A DNA stretch of 64,000 bases from Nioella halotolerans (GCA_003428585.1 QVQC01000032.1:1-64000), one strand, 5' to 3'; shown: positions 1 to 9,163, counted from the stretch's first letter. The notes: generated by a model from the sequence alone, not told the origin. Made by a program: numbers and translations.

Positions 1-245
1 CCCGCGCGAATAGCGCCGAAGGCGCCGCGCATCGCCGGGCCGCCCCCCGGCACGGCGATTTGGTTGAGTTCAACGCATCGCTCCGATGTTATTCGGATTT
101 GGCAGGCATAAAGTGCCACAGACCAACCGTCGGCTCGCCGAACCGCGGCCCGTCGATGCGCGTCTTGGCACATGTCCGATCCGTCCCACATAGCTGCCAT
201 GGACTCCTGATCGCGGGGGAGAACGAAGTCAGTGTCAACTGAGGC
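1..245. other. Non-coding left edge
   Basis: No gene can be supported here. The stretch lies downstream of the minus-strand transporter operon that ends at 246. It holds a short GC-rich inverted repeat, GCCGGG at 34-39 with CCCGGC at 46-51, overlapped by an alternative pairing of ATCGCC (31-36) with GGCGAT (54-59). This could act as a terminator or belong to a dispersed intergenic repeat, but there is no T-run. A 60-codon frame at 60-242 has no homology that I recognise and no ribosome binding site. Confidence 0.4.
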
Positions 246-1205
246 CTATCCCTCCAACGGATGGAAACAGGCCGCCATCACCCCGTCGCCCTTGTCTTCC
301 AATGGCGGCACTTCGTTGCGGCAGAGGTCCGTCGCGCGCGGGCAGCGGGCGGCGAAGGAACAGCCCGGCGGGGGGTTCAGCGGGTCGGGCAGTTCCGTCT
401 CCTTGCCCTCTGGCGCTGTCAGGTCGCGGCCCACCACCGGGGCGCTGTCCGCCAGCAATCTCGTATAAGGGTGCCGGGGGGCGGAGAAGATGCGGTCTGC
501 CGGGCCAAGCTCCACCAGCGCGCCGAAATAGAGCACCGCGATCCGGTCGCTGACTGCCTCGACTACGGCAAGGTCATGCGTGATGAAGAGGTAGGTCAGG
601 CCGAACTCCGTCTTGAGATCTGCCAGCAGGTTCAGCACCTGCGCCTGCACCGACACGTCGAGCGCCGAGACCGGTTCGTCGAGGATCAGGATGCGCGCCT
701 CGGCGGCGAGTGCGCGGGCAATGCCGATGCGCTGTGCCTGTCCGCCGGAAAATTCGTGCGGGTAACGGTCAAGAAATTCCTCGCGCAGGTTCACCGCCGC
801 GAAGATCTCGGCGATCTTCTTTCGCCGGTCAGGTGCGGACAGCTTGTGCAGATGCCTCAGCGGCGCTTCCATGATCTGGCGGATCGTCTTGCGCGGATTG
901 AGCGAGGACAGCGGATCCTGGAACACGTACTGGATCTTCTTGCCGAAGGCGGCCGGGTCGGCGTTGTCGAGCGCTGCGCCCTCGATCTCGATATGCCCTT
1001 CGGAGGGCGGCAGCAGCCCCACCAGCATCCGCGCCAGCGTGGACTTGCCGCAGCCGGACTCGCCCACGATGCCCAGCGTTTCGCCCTTGGCGACCTCCAG
1101 CGTAACGGGCTGCACCGCGTGCACCACCGCCCGCGGCGGCCCGAAAAGCCGCTTGCCCACCGGGAAATCCTTGGCGAGGTCGGTCAATTTCAGCGCCGGG
1201 ATCAT
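246..1205 (-). CDS. Oligopeptide/dipeptide ABC transporter ATPase (OppF/DppF type)
   Basis: This is the second ATPase subunit of a peptide-type importer and would work at the inner face of the membrane. The 319-residue protein has a Walker A motif GESGCGKST near 48-56, the ABC signature FSGGQ near 153-157 and Walker B ILILDEP near 173-179. A Cys-containing C-terminal oligopeptide_HPY extension follows (Pro-rich, with GCSFAARC near 275-285). Length fits OppF. It is the last gene of a four-gene minus-strand operon and overlaps the upstream fused permease/ATPase gene by four bases. The substrate cannot be read from the ATPase; peptides, opines or nickel are all possible in this family. Confidence 0.93.
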   Translation of the reverse strand: MIPALKLTDLAKDFPVGKRLFGPPRAVVHAVQPVTLEVAKGETLGIVGESGCGKSTLARMLVGLLPPSEGHIEIEGAALDNADPAAFGKKIQYVFQDPLSSLNPRKTIRQIMEAPLRHLHKLSAPDRRKKIAEIFAAVNLREEFLDRYPHEFSGGQAQRIGIARALAAEARILILDEPVSALDVSVQAQVLNLLADLKTEFGLTYLFITHDLAVVEAVSDRIAVLYFGALVELGPADRIFSAPRHPYTRLLADSAPVVGRDLTAPEGKETELPDPLNPPPGCSFAARCPRATDLCRNEVPPLEDKGDGVMAACFHPLEG

Positions 1206-3085
1206 GCCGTCGCCTCCTCGGTTTCGGGGTCGATGCAGCGCACGCGGCGGGTTTGTCCCAGCGTGTCCAGCGGGATATCGCCCTGTCGGCAGGCGTCCCG
1301 CGCCTTGTTGCAGCGGTCGGCGAAGGCACAGCCCTCGGGCAGGTTGTCCACCACCGGCGGCAATCCGGGGATCGCCTCCAGTCGCCGCTGCCCGCCGCCC
1401 AGTTCCGGCACGCAGGCCATCAGGCGGCTGGTATAGGGATGCGCCGGGTGCGACAGGATCTCATCCGTCGTGCCCTGTTCCACGATCCGGCCCGCGTACA
1501 TCACCGCCACCCGGTCGCAAAGCTGTGCCACCACGCCGAAATCATGGGTGATGAACAGGATCGCCACGTCCCGCTCGCGCCGCAGGTCATCGAGCAGAGT
1601 CAGGATCTGCGCCTGCACCGTCACGTCAAGCGCGGTGGTGGGTTCATCGGCGATGATCACGTCGGGATCATTGGCCAGCGCCATGGCGATGCCGACGCGT
1701 TGCCGCATGCCGCCCGACAACTCGTGCGGGTAATTGTCCACCCGGTCCTCGGCATTGGGGATACGCACAGATTTCAGCAGGTCGATGGCATGGGCGCGAG
1801 CCTCGTCCTTGGGCGTGTTGTAATGGCTGCGCACCGCCTCGATCAACTGCTCGCCCACGGTGTAGAGGGGATGCAGTGTCGCCAGCGGATCCTGGAAGAT
1901 GTAGGCCACGCGGCGCCCGCGCAGGCTGCGCAGTTTCTCGTAGGGGGCGCCGATCAGGTCCTCGCCCCGGTAGAAGACCGATCCGCCGGTGATCTTGCCC
2001 GGCGGCGAGGCGACAAGCCCCATGATCGACAACGCGGTGACCGATTTGCCCGACCCGCTTTCCCCGATCAGGCCAAGGCATTCGCCCGGCTGGATGCGCA
2101 GATCGACGCCGCCCACGGCGCGGAAGATGCGGGCGCCGACATGGAATTGCGTCTGCAGGTCCGACAGGTGCAAGAGCGCGGTTTCGTCCGCCGGGCCGCC
2201 GGGTTGGCGGGTGCGGTCGACCAGCGTGGCGGGCAGCGGTCGGCTGAGCGCGCCGGATTTCAGCCGCGGGTCCAGCGCGTCGCGCACCCCGTCGCCCAAC
2301 AGGTTGATCGCCATCACGATGATCAGGATCATCACCCCCGGCACGATGGAGGTATGCGGGTTGGTGATCAGCGCCGAGCGCGCCTCGCCCAGCATGGAGC
2401 CGAGATCGGCGACCGGCGGCTGCGACCCGAGGCCGAGGAAGGAAAGCCCGGCGGTTTCGAGGATCATCCAGCCAATGGTGGTCGACATTGCGATGACGAT
2501 GACCGGGATCACGTTGGGCAGGATTTCCGTCAGGATGATCTTGGTGTTCGACAGGCCGGCCAGCCGCGCCGCGTCGACGAATTCCTTGTTCGCGATGCCC
2601 ACGGTGATGCCCCGGATATTCCGTGCGAAAAAGGGGATGTTGACGGCGGCCACGGCAATAAGCGCGTTCATCAGTCCGGGGCCGAGGGCGGCGACGATGG
2701 CCAGCGCCAGCAGGATGTAGGGGAAGGCCATCAGCACATCGACGACGCGCATGATGACATTGTCGGTACGCCCGCCGTAATAGCCCGCGATGATGCCGAT
2801 CGCGGCGCCGATCGTGGCGGCGATGACGGCGGCGGCAAAGCCCACGGCAAGGGAAAGCCGCGTGCCCCACATCAGCCGGCTCAGAAGGTCGCGGCCGAGG
2901 TGGTCGGTGCCCAGAAGCGCGCCGTCGGAAAACGGCTCGGTAAAGCGGGCGGGGGTATTGGTCGCGTTCGGATCGGCCAGCGGCAGCAGCGGCGTGATCA
3001 GCGCCAGCAGCACCACGAGGGCCATCACGACAAGCCCCGCAAGTGCCAGTTGGTTGCGGGCGAGGAGTTTGAGAAAGGCCATCAT
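1202..3085 (-). CDS. Fused ABC permease (DppC type) and ATPase (DppD type)
   Basis: One 627-residue protein joins a membrane permease and an ATPase of a peptide-type importer. The N-terminal ~290 residues have several hydrophobic segments and the binding-protein-dependent transport domain (EFVDAARLAGLS is the EAA-like loop). The C-terminal ~325 residues are an ATPase with Walker A GESGSGKS, signature LSGGMRQR, Walker B VIIADEP and a C-terminal oligopeptide_HPY segment. I chose the ATG at 3085 because it overlaps the stop of the upstream permease (ATGA); the frame stays open further upstream but reads as a shadow of that permease. DppC-DppD fusions are known in Rhodobacteraceae, so this is not a sequencing artefact. 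Confidence 0.92.
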   Translation of the reverse strand: MMAFLKLLARNQLALAGLVVMALVVLLALITPLLPLADPNATNTPARFTEPFSDGALLGTDHLGRDLLSRLMWGTRLSLAVGFAAAVIAATIGAAIGIIAGYYGGRTDNVIMRVVDVLMAFPYILLALAIVAALGPGLMNALIAVAAVNIPFFARNIRGITVGIANKEFVDAARLAGLSNTKIILTEILPNVIPVIVIAMSTTIGWMILETAGLSFLGLGSQPPVADLGSMLGEARSALITNPHTSIVPGVMILIIVMAINLLGDGVRDALDPRLKSGALSRPLPATLVDRTRQPGGPADETALLHLSDLQTQFHVGARIFRAVGGVDLRIQPGECLGLIGESGSGKSVTALSIMGLVASPPGKITGGSVFYRGEDLIGAPYEKLRSLRGRRVAYIFQDPLATLHPLYTVGEQLIEAVRSHYNTPKDEARAHAIDLLKSVRIPNAEDRVDNYPHELSGGMRQRVGIAMALANDPDVIIADEPTTALDVTVQAQILTLLDDLRRERDVAILFITHDFGVVAQLCDRVAVMYAGRIVEQGTTDEILSHPAHPYTSRLMACVPELGGGQRRLEAIPGLPPVVDNLPEGCAFADRCNKARDACRQGDIPLDTLGQTRRVRCIDPETEEATA

Positions 3086-4029
3086 GTCTTGATCCGCGGG
3101 TCGAGCAGGCTTTGCGCCACGTCGACGATGATGTTGAACAGGACGTAGCAGGCGGCGACGAAGACGACACCGCCCTGCACCAGCAGGAGATCGCGGCGCA
3201 GGATCGCGTCGACCAGCATCTGGCCGATGCCGGGCCACTGGAACACGCGCTCGATATAGACCGCGCCGGACAACACGAAACCGGCCTGTATGCCGAGGAC
3301 GGGGATGATCGAGACCATGGCGGCGCGTAGGGCGTGGCGCCAGACGATGCCGCGTTCATGCACGCCCTTGGATCGGGCGGTGCGGATGAAATCCTGGCGC
3401 AGCACCTCCAGCATGGCGGAACGCGACAGGCGGGCGATGACGCCGGTGGCCACGACCGACAGCGCCAGCGCCGGCATGGTCAGGTGGTCGATCAACGCCC
3501 AGATATCGCGGGTGCCGTAGATGGGCCACATGCCGGAGACCGGGAACCAGCGCAGGTTCACCGCGAAGATCAGGATCATCATCATGCCGAGGAAGAAGGA
3601 AGGGATTGAAATTCCAAGCAGAACCGCGAAGGTGATCGCCTTGTCGGCGAGCCCGTATTGCCGCGCAGCGGACATCACGCCGGCGGCAATGCCGAGGATC
3701 GAGCAGAGAACGAAGGCGGTCCCGGCCAGGATCAGCGTCGCGTTGAAGCGTTCCAGCACCTCGTCCAGCACCGGCCGGTTCAGGTTGAACGACCGCCCGA
3801 GATCGCCCTGCAACAGGTTGCCGAGCCAGACGAAATACCGCTGCACAAGTGGCTTGTCGAGGCCGAGATCGCGGTTCAGTTCGGCCACGTTTTCCGGGGT
3901 CGCGTAGCTGCCGAGGATCGCGAGGGCCGGGTCGCCGGGGATCATCGCCATGATCGCGAAGACGATCACCGAGATGCCCAGAAGCACCGGGATGGCGGAA
4001 ATCAGGCGGCGCAGGATGTAACGGCCCAT
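3082..4029 (-). CDS. Peptide-type ABC transporter permease (DppB type)
   Basis: This is a 315-residue inner-membrane permease starting MGRYILRRL, the usual N-terminus of DppB/OppB. An N-terminal hydrophobic segment is followed by a periplasmic loop rich in LGLDKPLV-type sequence and five further membrane spans. The EAA loop (DFIRTARSKGVHERGIVWRHAL) lies near residues 220-240. The ATG at 4029 was preferred over one 18 codons upstream, which falls in the GC-rich repeat region. It pairs with the fused permease/ATPase directly downstream (four-base overlap) to form the translocation pore. Confidence 0.93.
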   Translation of the reverse strand: MGRYILRRLISAIPVLLGISVIVFAIMAMIPGDPALAILGSYATPENVAELNRDLGLDKPLVQRYFVWLGNLLQGDLGRSFNLNRPVLDEVLERFNATLILAGTAFVLCSILGIAAGVMSAARQYGLADKAITFAVLLGISIPSFFLGMMMILIFAVNLRWFPVSGMWPIYGTRDIWALIDHLTMPALALSVVATGVIARLSRSAMLEVLRQDFIRTARSKGVHERGIVWRHALRAAMVSIIPVLGIQAGFVLSGAVYIERVFQWPGIGQMLVDAILRRDLLLVQGGVVFVAACYVLFNIIVDVAQSLLDPRIKT

Positions 4030-4076
4030 GGCGGGAAACTCCGTCGGTCGGGGGTGAAAAAGAGGGGGGCGCCCCC

Positions 4077-4120
4077 CGTGCACCGGGCGTACACCCCCCG
4101 TGCACCCCCCGTGCAGACAA
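4077..4120. repeat. 11-bp tandem repeat array, copy A
   Basis: Four consecutive 11-base units read CGTGCACCGGG, CGTACACCCCC, CGTGCACCCCC and CGTGCAGACAA. The same array occurs at 19015-19058 and 53842-53885. Copy A lies between the binding-protein gene and the permease gene of the same minus-strand operon, so it is probably transcribed. Units contain the palindromes GTGCAC and GTAC. No protein is encoded. Confidence 0.85.
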
Positions 4121-4127
4121 GATCGCG

Positions 4128-4163
4128 CCGCGGCGAGGGGGGAAGGGACACCCCCCGCCGCGG
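4128..4163 (-). terminator. Intercistronic hairpin after the binding-protein gene
   Basis: CCGCGGC (4128-4134) and GGGGGG (4137-4142) pair with CCCCCC (4151-4156) and GCCGCGG (4157-4163), with a two-base bulge and an eight-base loop. It lies 15 bases past the stop of the minus-strand binding-protein gene and has no T-run. Such hairpins between a binding protein and its permeases usually stabilise the upstream message or reduce read-through. That role is inferred. Confidence 0.55.
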
Positions 4164-4177
4164 CGCCGACGCGTGGA

Positions 4178-5752
4178 TCAGTTCTTCACCACGTCATGCA
4201 GAAGCAGGAAGAAGGACGGTTCCAGCGCGAAGTTTTCCACCCGGTCACTGGTGACCGCATTCTGCACCCAGTTGGCCACGAAGACCCAGGGCGCATCCTC
4301 GTGCACGATTTCCTGCATCTCGCGATACAGCTCCGCCCGGCGGTCCTGATCGGTGGCGGTGCGGGCCTCTTCCAGCAGTTCGTCGACCCGCGGGTTGGAA
4401 TAGTAGCCGGAGTTGAAGCCGCCCTCGTCGGGCCAGGCATCGGTGCGCAGCGCGAGGTAGGGCAGCGTGTCGGGGTCGTTGGTCATCCACGCCATTTCCG
4501 CCATGTCGGCCTCGCCCTCCAGCCCCGGGTTCACGCGGCCAAGGAAGGTGTTCCACTCATAGGTCTCGATGGTGACGTCGAAGCCCACGGCCTCCAGATC
4601 GGCCTGGATCGCGGTGCCCATGGCCACCGGGTCGAGCATGCCCGATCCACCCTCGGTCACGTAGAAGGTGATCTCGGGGGTCTCGACACCGGCCTCGGCC
4701 AGCAATTCGCGGGCGCGGTCGGGGTCGTAGGGGTAGGGGTCGAGATCATCGTTGTAGGCCCACGCGAAGGCGGGCGGCGTCGGGCCGGCGGCGACGGCGG
4801 CGGTGCCTTCCAGAACGTCATTGACGATCTGTTCCTTGTTCACCGCGTAGTTGGCGGCCTGGCGGACGCGGACATCCGTGAAGGGGCCTTCCAGCGCGTT
4901 GAGGATCAGGAACCAGACATGCGGGCCGGCCTGCTCCGCCACGTTGAAGGTGTCGCCCTGAAATTCCGACAGCGACACGGGCGGCACCTCGACCATCAGG
5001 TCGATCCCACCTGAAAGCATCTCGGCCACGCGGGTATTGGCGTCGGTGATCGGGCGGAAGACCACGGCCTCAAGTGCCGGGGCGCCGCCCCAGTAATCGG
5101 GGTTGCCGGTGACGACGACAGCCTCGTTCGCGCGCCATTCCTCGAACACGAAGGCGCCGGTGCCCGACGGGTTGCGGCCGAAATCCTCGCCATGCGCGCG
5201 CACCGCATCGGGCGAGACGATCAGCCCGGTAGGATAGGCGAGGTTGGACAGGAACGGCGCGTAGGGCGCGTTCAGGGTGAAGCGCACGGTCAGGTCATCG
5301 ACCGCCTCGACCGTTTCCACCGCCGAGAAGAAGAACGACAGCGGGAAGGGGCCGGTATCGTGGTAGGGGTGATCCTCGTTCAGCATCCGCTCGAAGTTGA
5401 ACACCACGGCCTCGGCATCGAAGGCGCTGCCGTCGTGGAAGGTCACGTCGTCGCGCAGGTCGAACGTGTAGACGGTGCCATCCTCGGAAACGGTCCAGTC
5501 GGTGGCCAGTGCCGGTTCCACCTCAAGCGTGCCGGGCGCGTAGCGCACCAGCCCGTCATAGACGTTCATCAGGATTCGGAAATCGTTCACCGCCGTCACC
5601 GCGTGCGGGTCCAGCGCCTGCGGTTCGGCCACCTGTCCGACGATCAGGACGCCCGGCGGGGTTTGTGCCACGGTGGGACCGGCCCCCAAGGCCAGTGCCG
5701 AAGCGGCCACGGCCGCGAGCAGAGCGCGCCGTGTCATGGATAGCAATGTCAT
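4178..5752 (-). CDS. Peptide-type ABC transporter substrate-binding protein
   Basis: This is a periplasmic solute-binding protein of family 5 (OppA/DppA), 524 residues. A typical signal peptide (MTRRALLAAVAASALALGAG, cleaved about AQ/TPP) is followed by the family features LVRYAPGTLEVEPALATDW and VTFHDGSAFDAE. It has no lipobox. The ATG at 5752 has a good ribosome binding site (GGGAAGGA). It is the first gene of the minus-strand transporter operon and diverges from the DUF1028 gene at 5845. The ligand is unknown; DUF1028 proteins often accompany transporters for peptides or amides. Confidence 0.92.
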   Translation of the reverse strand: MTLLSMTRRALLAAVAASALALGAGPTVAQTPPGVLIVGQVAEPQALDPHAVTAVNDFRILMNVYDGLVRYAPGTLEVEPALATDWTVSEDGTVYTFDLRDDVTFHDGSAFDAEAVVFNFERMLNEDHPYHDTGPFPLSFFFSAVETVEAVDDLTVRFTLNAPYAPFLSNLAYPTGLIVSPDAVRAHGEDFGRNPSGTGAFVFEEWRANEAVVVTGNPDYWGGAPALEAVVFRPITDANTRVAEMLSGGIDLMVEVPPVSLSEFQGDTFNVAEQAGPHVWFLILNALEGPFTDVRVRQAANYAVNKEQIVNDVLEGTAAVAAGPTPPAFAWAYNDDLDPYPYDPDRARELLAEAGVETPEITFYVTEGGSGMLDPVAMGTAIQADLEAVGFDVTIETYEWNTFLGRVNPGLEGEADMAEMAWMTNDPDTLPYLALRTDAWPDEGGFNSGYYSNPRVDELLEEARTATDQDRRAELYREMQEIVHEDAPWVFVANWVQNAVTSDRVENFALEPSFFLLLHDVVKN

Positions 5753-5770
5753 GGCAGATCCTTCCCTGTG

Positions 5771-5818
5771 GAATTTATCATGATGAATTGCATTCACGCA
5801 AATGATCATGATAAATTC
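5771..5818. promoter_or_regulatory. Inverted-repeat operator in the divergent promoter
   Basis: Two perfect 14-base arms, GAATTTATCATGAT (5771-5784) and its reverse complement ATCATGATAAATTC (5805-5818), flank a 20-base spacer. The spacer itself holds a smaller dyad TGAAT-TGC-ATTCA. The whole element is AT-rich in a GC-rich background and lies between the divergent transporter operon (start 5752) and the DUF1028 gene (start 5845). GntR/FCD regulators bind AT-rich palindromes, so the regulator at 6543-7295 is the likely ligand; that assignment is inference. Confidence 0.7.
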
Positions 5819-5844
5819 AAGAAAAATATTGCGCGGAGCCTTGC

Positions 5845-6510
5845 ATGACCTTCTCGATCCTTGCCCATGACCAGAAAACAGGCATTTATGCTGCTGCTGC
5901 GGCGACGGGCAGCCTGTGCGTGGGCGGATGGGTCGTTCGCGGCGATATCGAGGCCGGACTGGTCGCCTCGCAGGGTACGGCGCCGAGCCCGTTCTGGCGG
6001 GATGACGCGATTCGGGCGATGCGCGACGGCGTATCGGCGGGCGACGCGGTGTTCGCGGTGGTGGGGCAGGATCCCGGCAAGGGGCACCGGCAATTGATCA
6101 CGCTGGACCGGCAGGGGCGCACCGGGGGCTTTACCGGTGGCAAAAGCGTGCCGATCGCCGCGCACCGCTGTTTCGGCGGGTTGGCGGTGGCGGGGAACAT
6201 GCTGGCCTCCGAGGCGGTTCTGGATGCGCTCGTCGCGCGGTTCCGCGAGGGCGAGGGCGAGGACATGGCCGATCGGCTGCTGGCCTCTTTGCGCGCGGCC
6301 GAGGGGGCCGGCGGCGATGCGCGCGGGCTGCTCTCGGCGGCGATGCTGGTGCTGCGCCCGGATGCGCCGCCTCTGGACCTGCGGATCGACCACAGCGCGG
6401 CACCGCTTGACGATCTGGGCGCGCTACTGGCGGCGGCGCGCGCCTCTCCTTACGCCGACTGGCTGGAGGTGGTGCCGGTGCAGGCGGACAAGACGCGTGC
6501 GCCGGGGTAA
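5845..6510 (+). CDS. DUF1028 family protein (Ntn-hydrolase-like)
   Basis: The 221-residue protein begins MTFSILAHD, typical of DUF1028, which has an Ntn-hydrolase-like fold and often sits beside peptide or amide transporters. It lacks a signal peptide, so it is probably cytoplasmic. A ribosome binding site (GCGGAG) lies eight bases before the ATG. It is transcribed away from the ABC operon across a large inverted repeat and is followed by the convergent regulator gene. The biochemical activity of the family is poorly defined; hydrolysis of an imported amide is a reasonable but unproven guess. Confidence 0.85.
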   Translation: MTFSILAHDQKTGIYAAAAATGSLCVGGWVVRGDIEAGLVASQGTAPSPFWRDDAIRAMRDGVSAGDAVFAVVGQDPGKGHRQLITLDRQGRTGGFTGGKSVPIAAHRCFGGLAVAGNMLASEAVLDALVARFREGEGEDMADRLLASLRAAEGAGGDARGLLSAAMLVLRPDAPPLDLRIDHSAAPLDDLGALLAAARASPYADWLEVVPVQADKTRAPG

Positions 6511-6542
6511 GGGGCAGCGGGTCGGGTCGGGCCGGCCGCGCC

Positions 6543-7295
6543 CTACTCGGCGATGAAGCGGCGCATGACCCGTGCCTCCTGCCGCTGCATCAACGCCTCG
6601 GCGCCCAGCATGTGCGAGCGCATGATCGCCTCGGCCCGGTCGGCATCGCCCGCTTCAAGCGCTTCGACCAGATCAAGCTGGTGGCGCTGCCCGCGGGCGC
6701 GCAATTCTTCGTTATGGGGTTCATAGAGGCGCCGGTAGACGGTGAGATCGGTCAGGATCCGCGCCATGAACGAGACCATGAACGCCAGAAGCGGGTTCTG
6801 CGCATACTCCGCCAGCTTGGCATGGAAGGTGAGCGAGGCGATGTGCTGGTCGCGCTCCTCCTCCGGCGACCCCGCGGGTTCCGAGTATTGCCGCACCAGA
6901 CGGCGCAATTCGGCGATCTGGTCGGGCGCCAGTTGGCCGGCCAGCGAGGCGGCCAGTTCCGGCTCGACGACCTTGCGCATCTGGTAGATGTCGCTGACCG
7001 AGAGGTCCTGGAAATAGAAGTAGTTGGCCAGAAGCGACTTGGCGCGTTCAAGGCTGACCTTTCCGACGAAGCTGCCGCCGCCGGGGCCGGGGCGGGTGAC
7101 GACGAGGCCCTGCGCCTCGAGGATGCGCATCGCCTCGCGCACGGTGCCCTTGGAGACCTTGAAGAGGCGGATCATCTCCGCCTCGCTGGGCAGCTTGGCG
7201 CCCTGTTTCAGGTCACGCTCCACCACCCAGTCCTTGATCTGGTCGGCGACCTTGACCGGGCGGGACCGGCGGGGCTGGCGGGGGCTGTCGGTCAT
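6543..7295 (-). CDS. GntR family regulator, FCD (FadR) subfamily
   Basis: A 250-residue transcription factor. The winged helix is near residues 20-80 (LPSEAEMIRLFKVSKGTVRE is the helix-turn-helix), followed by an all-helical FCD ligand domain with metal-binding-type His and Asp residues. The start at 7295 gives the usual short basic lead (MTDSPRQPRRSRPVKV); earlier ATGs lie in non-coding-like sequence and no strong ribosome binding site separates them. It is convergent with the DUF1028 gene and probably controls the adjacent transporter/DUF1028 promoter. FCD regulators sense small carboxylates or amino acids. Confidence 0.9.
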   Translation of the reverse strand: MTDSPRQPRRSRPVKVADQIKDWVVERDLKQGAKLPSEAEMIRLFKVSKGTVREAMRILEAQGLVVTRPGPGGGSFVGKVSLERAKSLLANYFYFQDLSVSDIYQMRKVVEPELAASLAGQLAPDQIAELRRLVRQYSEPAGSPEEERDQHIASLTFHAKLAEYAQNPLLAFMVSFMARILTDLTVYRRLYEPHNEELRARGQRHQLDLVEALEAGDADRAEAIMRSHMLGAEALMQRQEARVMRRFIAE

Positions 7296-7412
7296 GGCGG
7301 GCAGCCTAGCGCCGGGGCCGGGGCTTTTGTAGCGAAAAGTCGTCAGCATGGGATCGGCGCCCACCGGTGCCGCGATCGGGGGCAGATACGGCCCCCCGGC
7401 GTCCGCCGTCGG

Positions 7413-8072
7413 TCAGTCCTTTGGCCCGTAATCGCCGAAAGCGGCGAGCGCCTCCTCGATCTGAAACCGGTCGAGGACATGCGGCACGCCGACCGACAGC
7501 GACAGGATATAGCCCTGCGCCAGCGTCTCCAGTTCGCCCATGCGCCAGAGCGCCTTGTCGAGCGTTTCGCCCACCACCGTGGCGCCGTGATTGGCCATCA
7601 GGCAGGCGTGGCGGTCCTGCATCGCGGCGGTGACATTGGCGGCCAGTTCCGCCCCCCCGAAGAGCGCGTAGCCCGCCAGCTTCACGTCGTGGCCACCGAA
7701 GGCCGCCACCATGTAGTGCACCGCGGGGATCGTCTGGCGGTTCTGCGCCAGCGCCGTGCAGTGGACGGGATGCGCATGGACGACCGCGTGCATGCCGGGC
7801 TTGGCGGCGTAAAGCGCTTGGTGGAAGCGCCACTCGGTGGACGGGGTGAGCGGGCCTGCGGGCGCCGGGTCGCCATCGAGCGGGACCGGCTGGATCGTGT
7901 CGGGCGTCATCTGCTCATAGGGCAGGCCGGACGGGGTGATCAGCATCGCCTCACCCGCCCGGACCGACACATTGCCCGAGGTGCCCTTTGTGAGGCCCGT
8001 GGCGTTGAGATGCAGGCAGGCGTCGATGATCGCTTGCCGGGTCTCTGCGGTGTCGGCGTAGCGGGGCGTCAC
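7413..8072 (-). CDS. Class II aldolase, probable 5-methylthioribulose-1-phosphate aldolase
   Basis: A 219-residue class II aldolase/adducin protein. Visible family features are [16 protein letters not shown] near the N-terminus, the zinc histidines in HAHPVH and the later [10 protein letters not shown]. The start is GTG at 8072, overlapping the stop of mtnA (GTGA); no ATG fits. Coupling to MtnA suggests it cleaves 5-methylthioribulose-1-phosphate to dihydroxyacetone phosphate and 2-(methylthio)acetaldehyde, as in the DHAP shunt. A dehydratase role (MtnB) is less likely because the downstream MtnC/MtnD genes are absent. Fuculose-phosphate aldolase is the other common annotation. Confidence 0.85.
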   Translation of the reverse strand: MTPRYADTAETRQAIIDACLHLNATGLTKGTSGNVSVRAGEAMLITPSGLPYEQMTPDTIQPVPLDGDPAPAGPLTPSTEWRFHQALYAAKPGMHAVVHAHPVHCTALAQNRQTIPAVHYMVAAFGGHDVKLAGYALFGGAELAANVTAAMQDRHACLMANHGATVVGETLDKALWRMGELETLAQGYILSLSVGVPHVLDRFQIEEALAAFGDYGPKD

Positions 8073-9163
8073 GACGCCGCCCGGTCGGGGAACAGGCCGG
8101 TGAGCCCGTCCTCGGAGGCGTCGCAGACACCGCGTTCGGTGATCAGGCCGGTGACGAGCCGGGCCGGCGTCACGTCGAAGGCGGGGTTGGCCACGGCGCT
8201 CCCCTCGGGCGTGACCTGCACGCAGCCGATGCCGCCTTCGGTGCGGCCCTGCACATGGCTGACCTCCTCTGCCGGGCGGTCTTCGATCGGGATCTCGTCG
8301 CAGCCATCCGACACCGTCCAGTCGATGGTGGGCGAGGGCAGGGCCACGTAGAAGGGCACGCCGTTGTCGCGCGCGGCCAGCGCTTTCAGGTAGGTGCCGA
8401 TCTTGTTGCAGACATCGCCCGTCCGCGTCGTTCGGTCGGTGCCGGTGATGACCATGTCGACCATCCCGCGCTGCATCAGGTGGCCGCCCGCATTGTCGGT
8501 GACGTAGGCGTGCGGAACGCCGTGGCTGGCCAGTTCCCACGCGGTGAGCGCGCCCTGGTTGCGCGGGCGGGTCTCGTCGACCCAGACATGCACAGGGAGG
8601 CCCGCGTCGTGGGCCCGGTAGATCGGGCTGGTGGCAGTGCCCCAGTCGACGGTGGCGATCCAGCCGGCGTTGCAATGGGTAAGGATGCGGACGGGCGTGC
8701 CTGCCGGCTTCTTCGCGGCGATGGCCTCGATCAACGCGAGGCCATGGCTGCCGATGCGCCGGTTGATCGCGACATCCTCGTCGGCGATCTCCTGCGCGAG
8801 GCGCAAGGCGATCGCGGGGCGGTCACCCGGGGCAAGGGGGCGCATGGCGGCCGTCACCCGGTCGAGCGCCCATCTGAGGTTGATCGCCGTGGGTCGTGTG
8901 GCATGGAGCCGGCTATAGGCCGCCGACATGGCCCCATCGGACGGATCCTGCCGCAGCGCGAAAGCCATGCCATAGGCCGCCGTGGCACCGATCAGCGGCG
9001 CGCCGCGCACATGCATGTCGGTGATCGCGGTGGCGTAGGCGTCGAGGGTGCCCAAGCGTTCGAGGCGGAACTCATGCGGTAGCCAGCGCTGGTCGATGAT
9101 CATCAGCGCGTCGGCCGCGTCGTCCCACCAGAGGGAGCGGTATGGGGTGCCGTTGACCTTCAT
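8069..9163 (-). CDS. mtnA: S-methyl-5-thioribose-1-phosphate isomerase
   Basis: This enzyme converts 5-methylthioribose-1-phosphate to 5-methylthioribulose-1-phosphate in the salvage of methylthioadenosine, the by-product of polyamine and homoserine-lactone synthesis. At 364 residues it has the expected length. It carries the family blocks [29 protein letters not shown] (with the catalytic Cys) and [18 protein letters not shown] (with the catalytic Asp). The gene overlaps the downstream aldolase by four bases. The ribosome binding site is weak. No phosphorylase (MtnP) or kinase gene is present in the window. Confidence 0.95.
   Translation of the reverse strand: MKVNGTPYRSLWWDDAADALMIIDQRWLPHEFRLERLGTLDAYATAITDMHVRGAPLIGATAAYGMAFALRQDPSDGAMSAAYSRLHATRPTAINLRWALDRVTAAMRPLAPGDRPAIALRLAQEIADEDVAINRRIGSHGLALIEAIAAKKPAGTPVRILTHCNAGWIATVDWGTATSPIYRAHDAGLPVHVWVDETRPRNQGALTAWELASHGVPHAYVTDNAGGHLMQRGMVDMVITGTDRTTRTGDVCNKIGTYLKALAARDNGVPFYVALPSPTIDWTVSDGCDEIPIEDRPAEEVSHVQGRTEGGIGCVQVTPEGSAVANPAFDVTPARLVTGLITERGVCDASEDGLTGLFPDRAAS

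Noticed and set aside
60..242. 60-codon frame at the left edge
   Set aside because: No ribosome binding site, no recognisable residues and composition like a random GC-rich frame.
3086..3238. 51-codon N-terminal extension of the permease-ATPase fusion
   Set aside because: It is antiparallel-free but in another frame of the upstream permease gene; the ATGA overlap at 3085 is the natural start.
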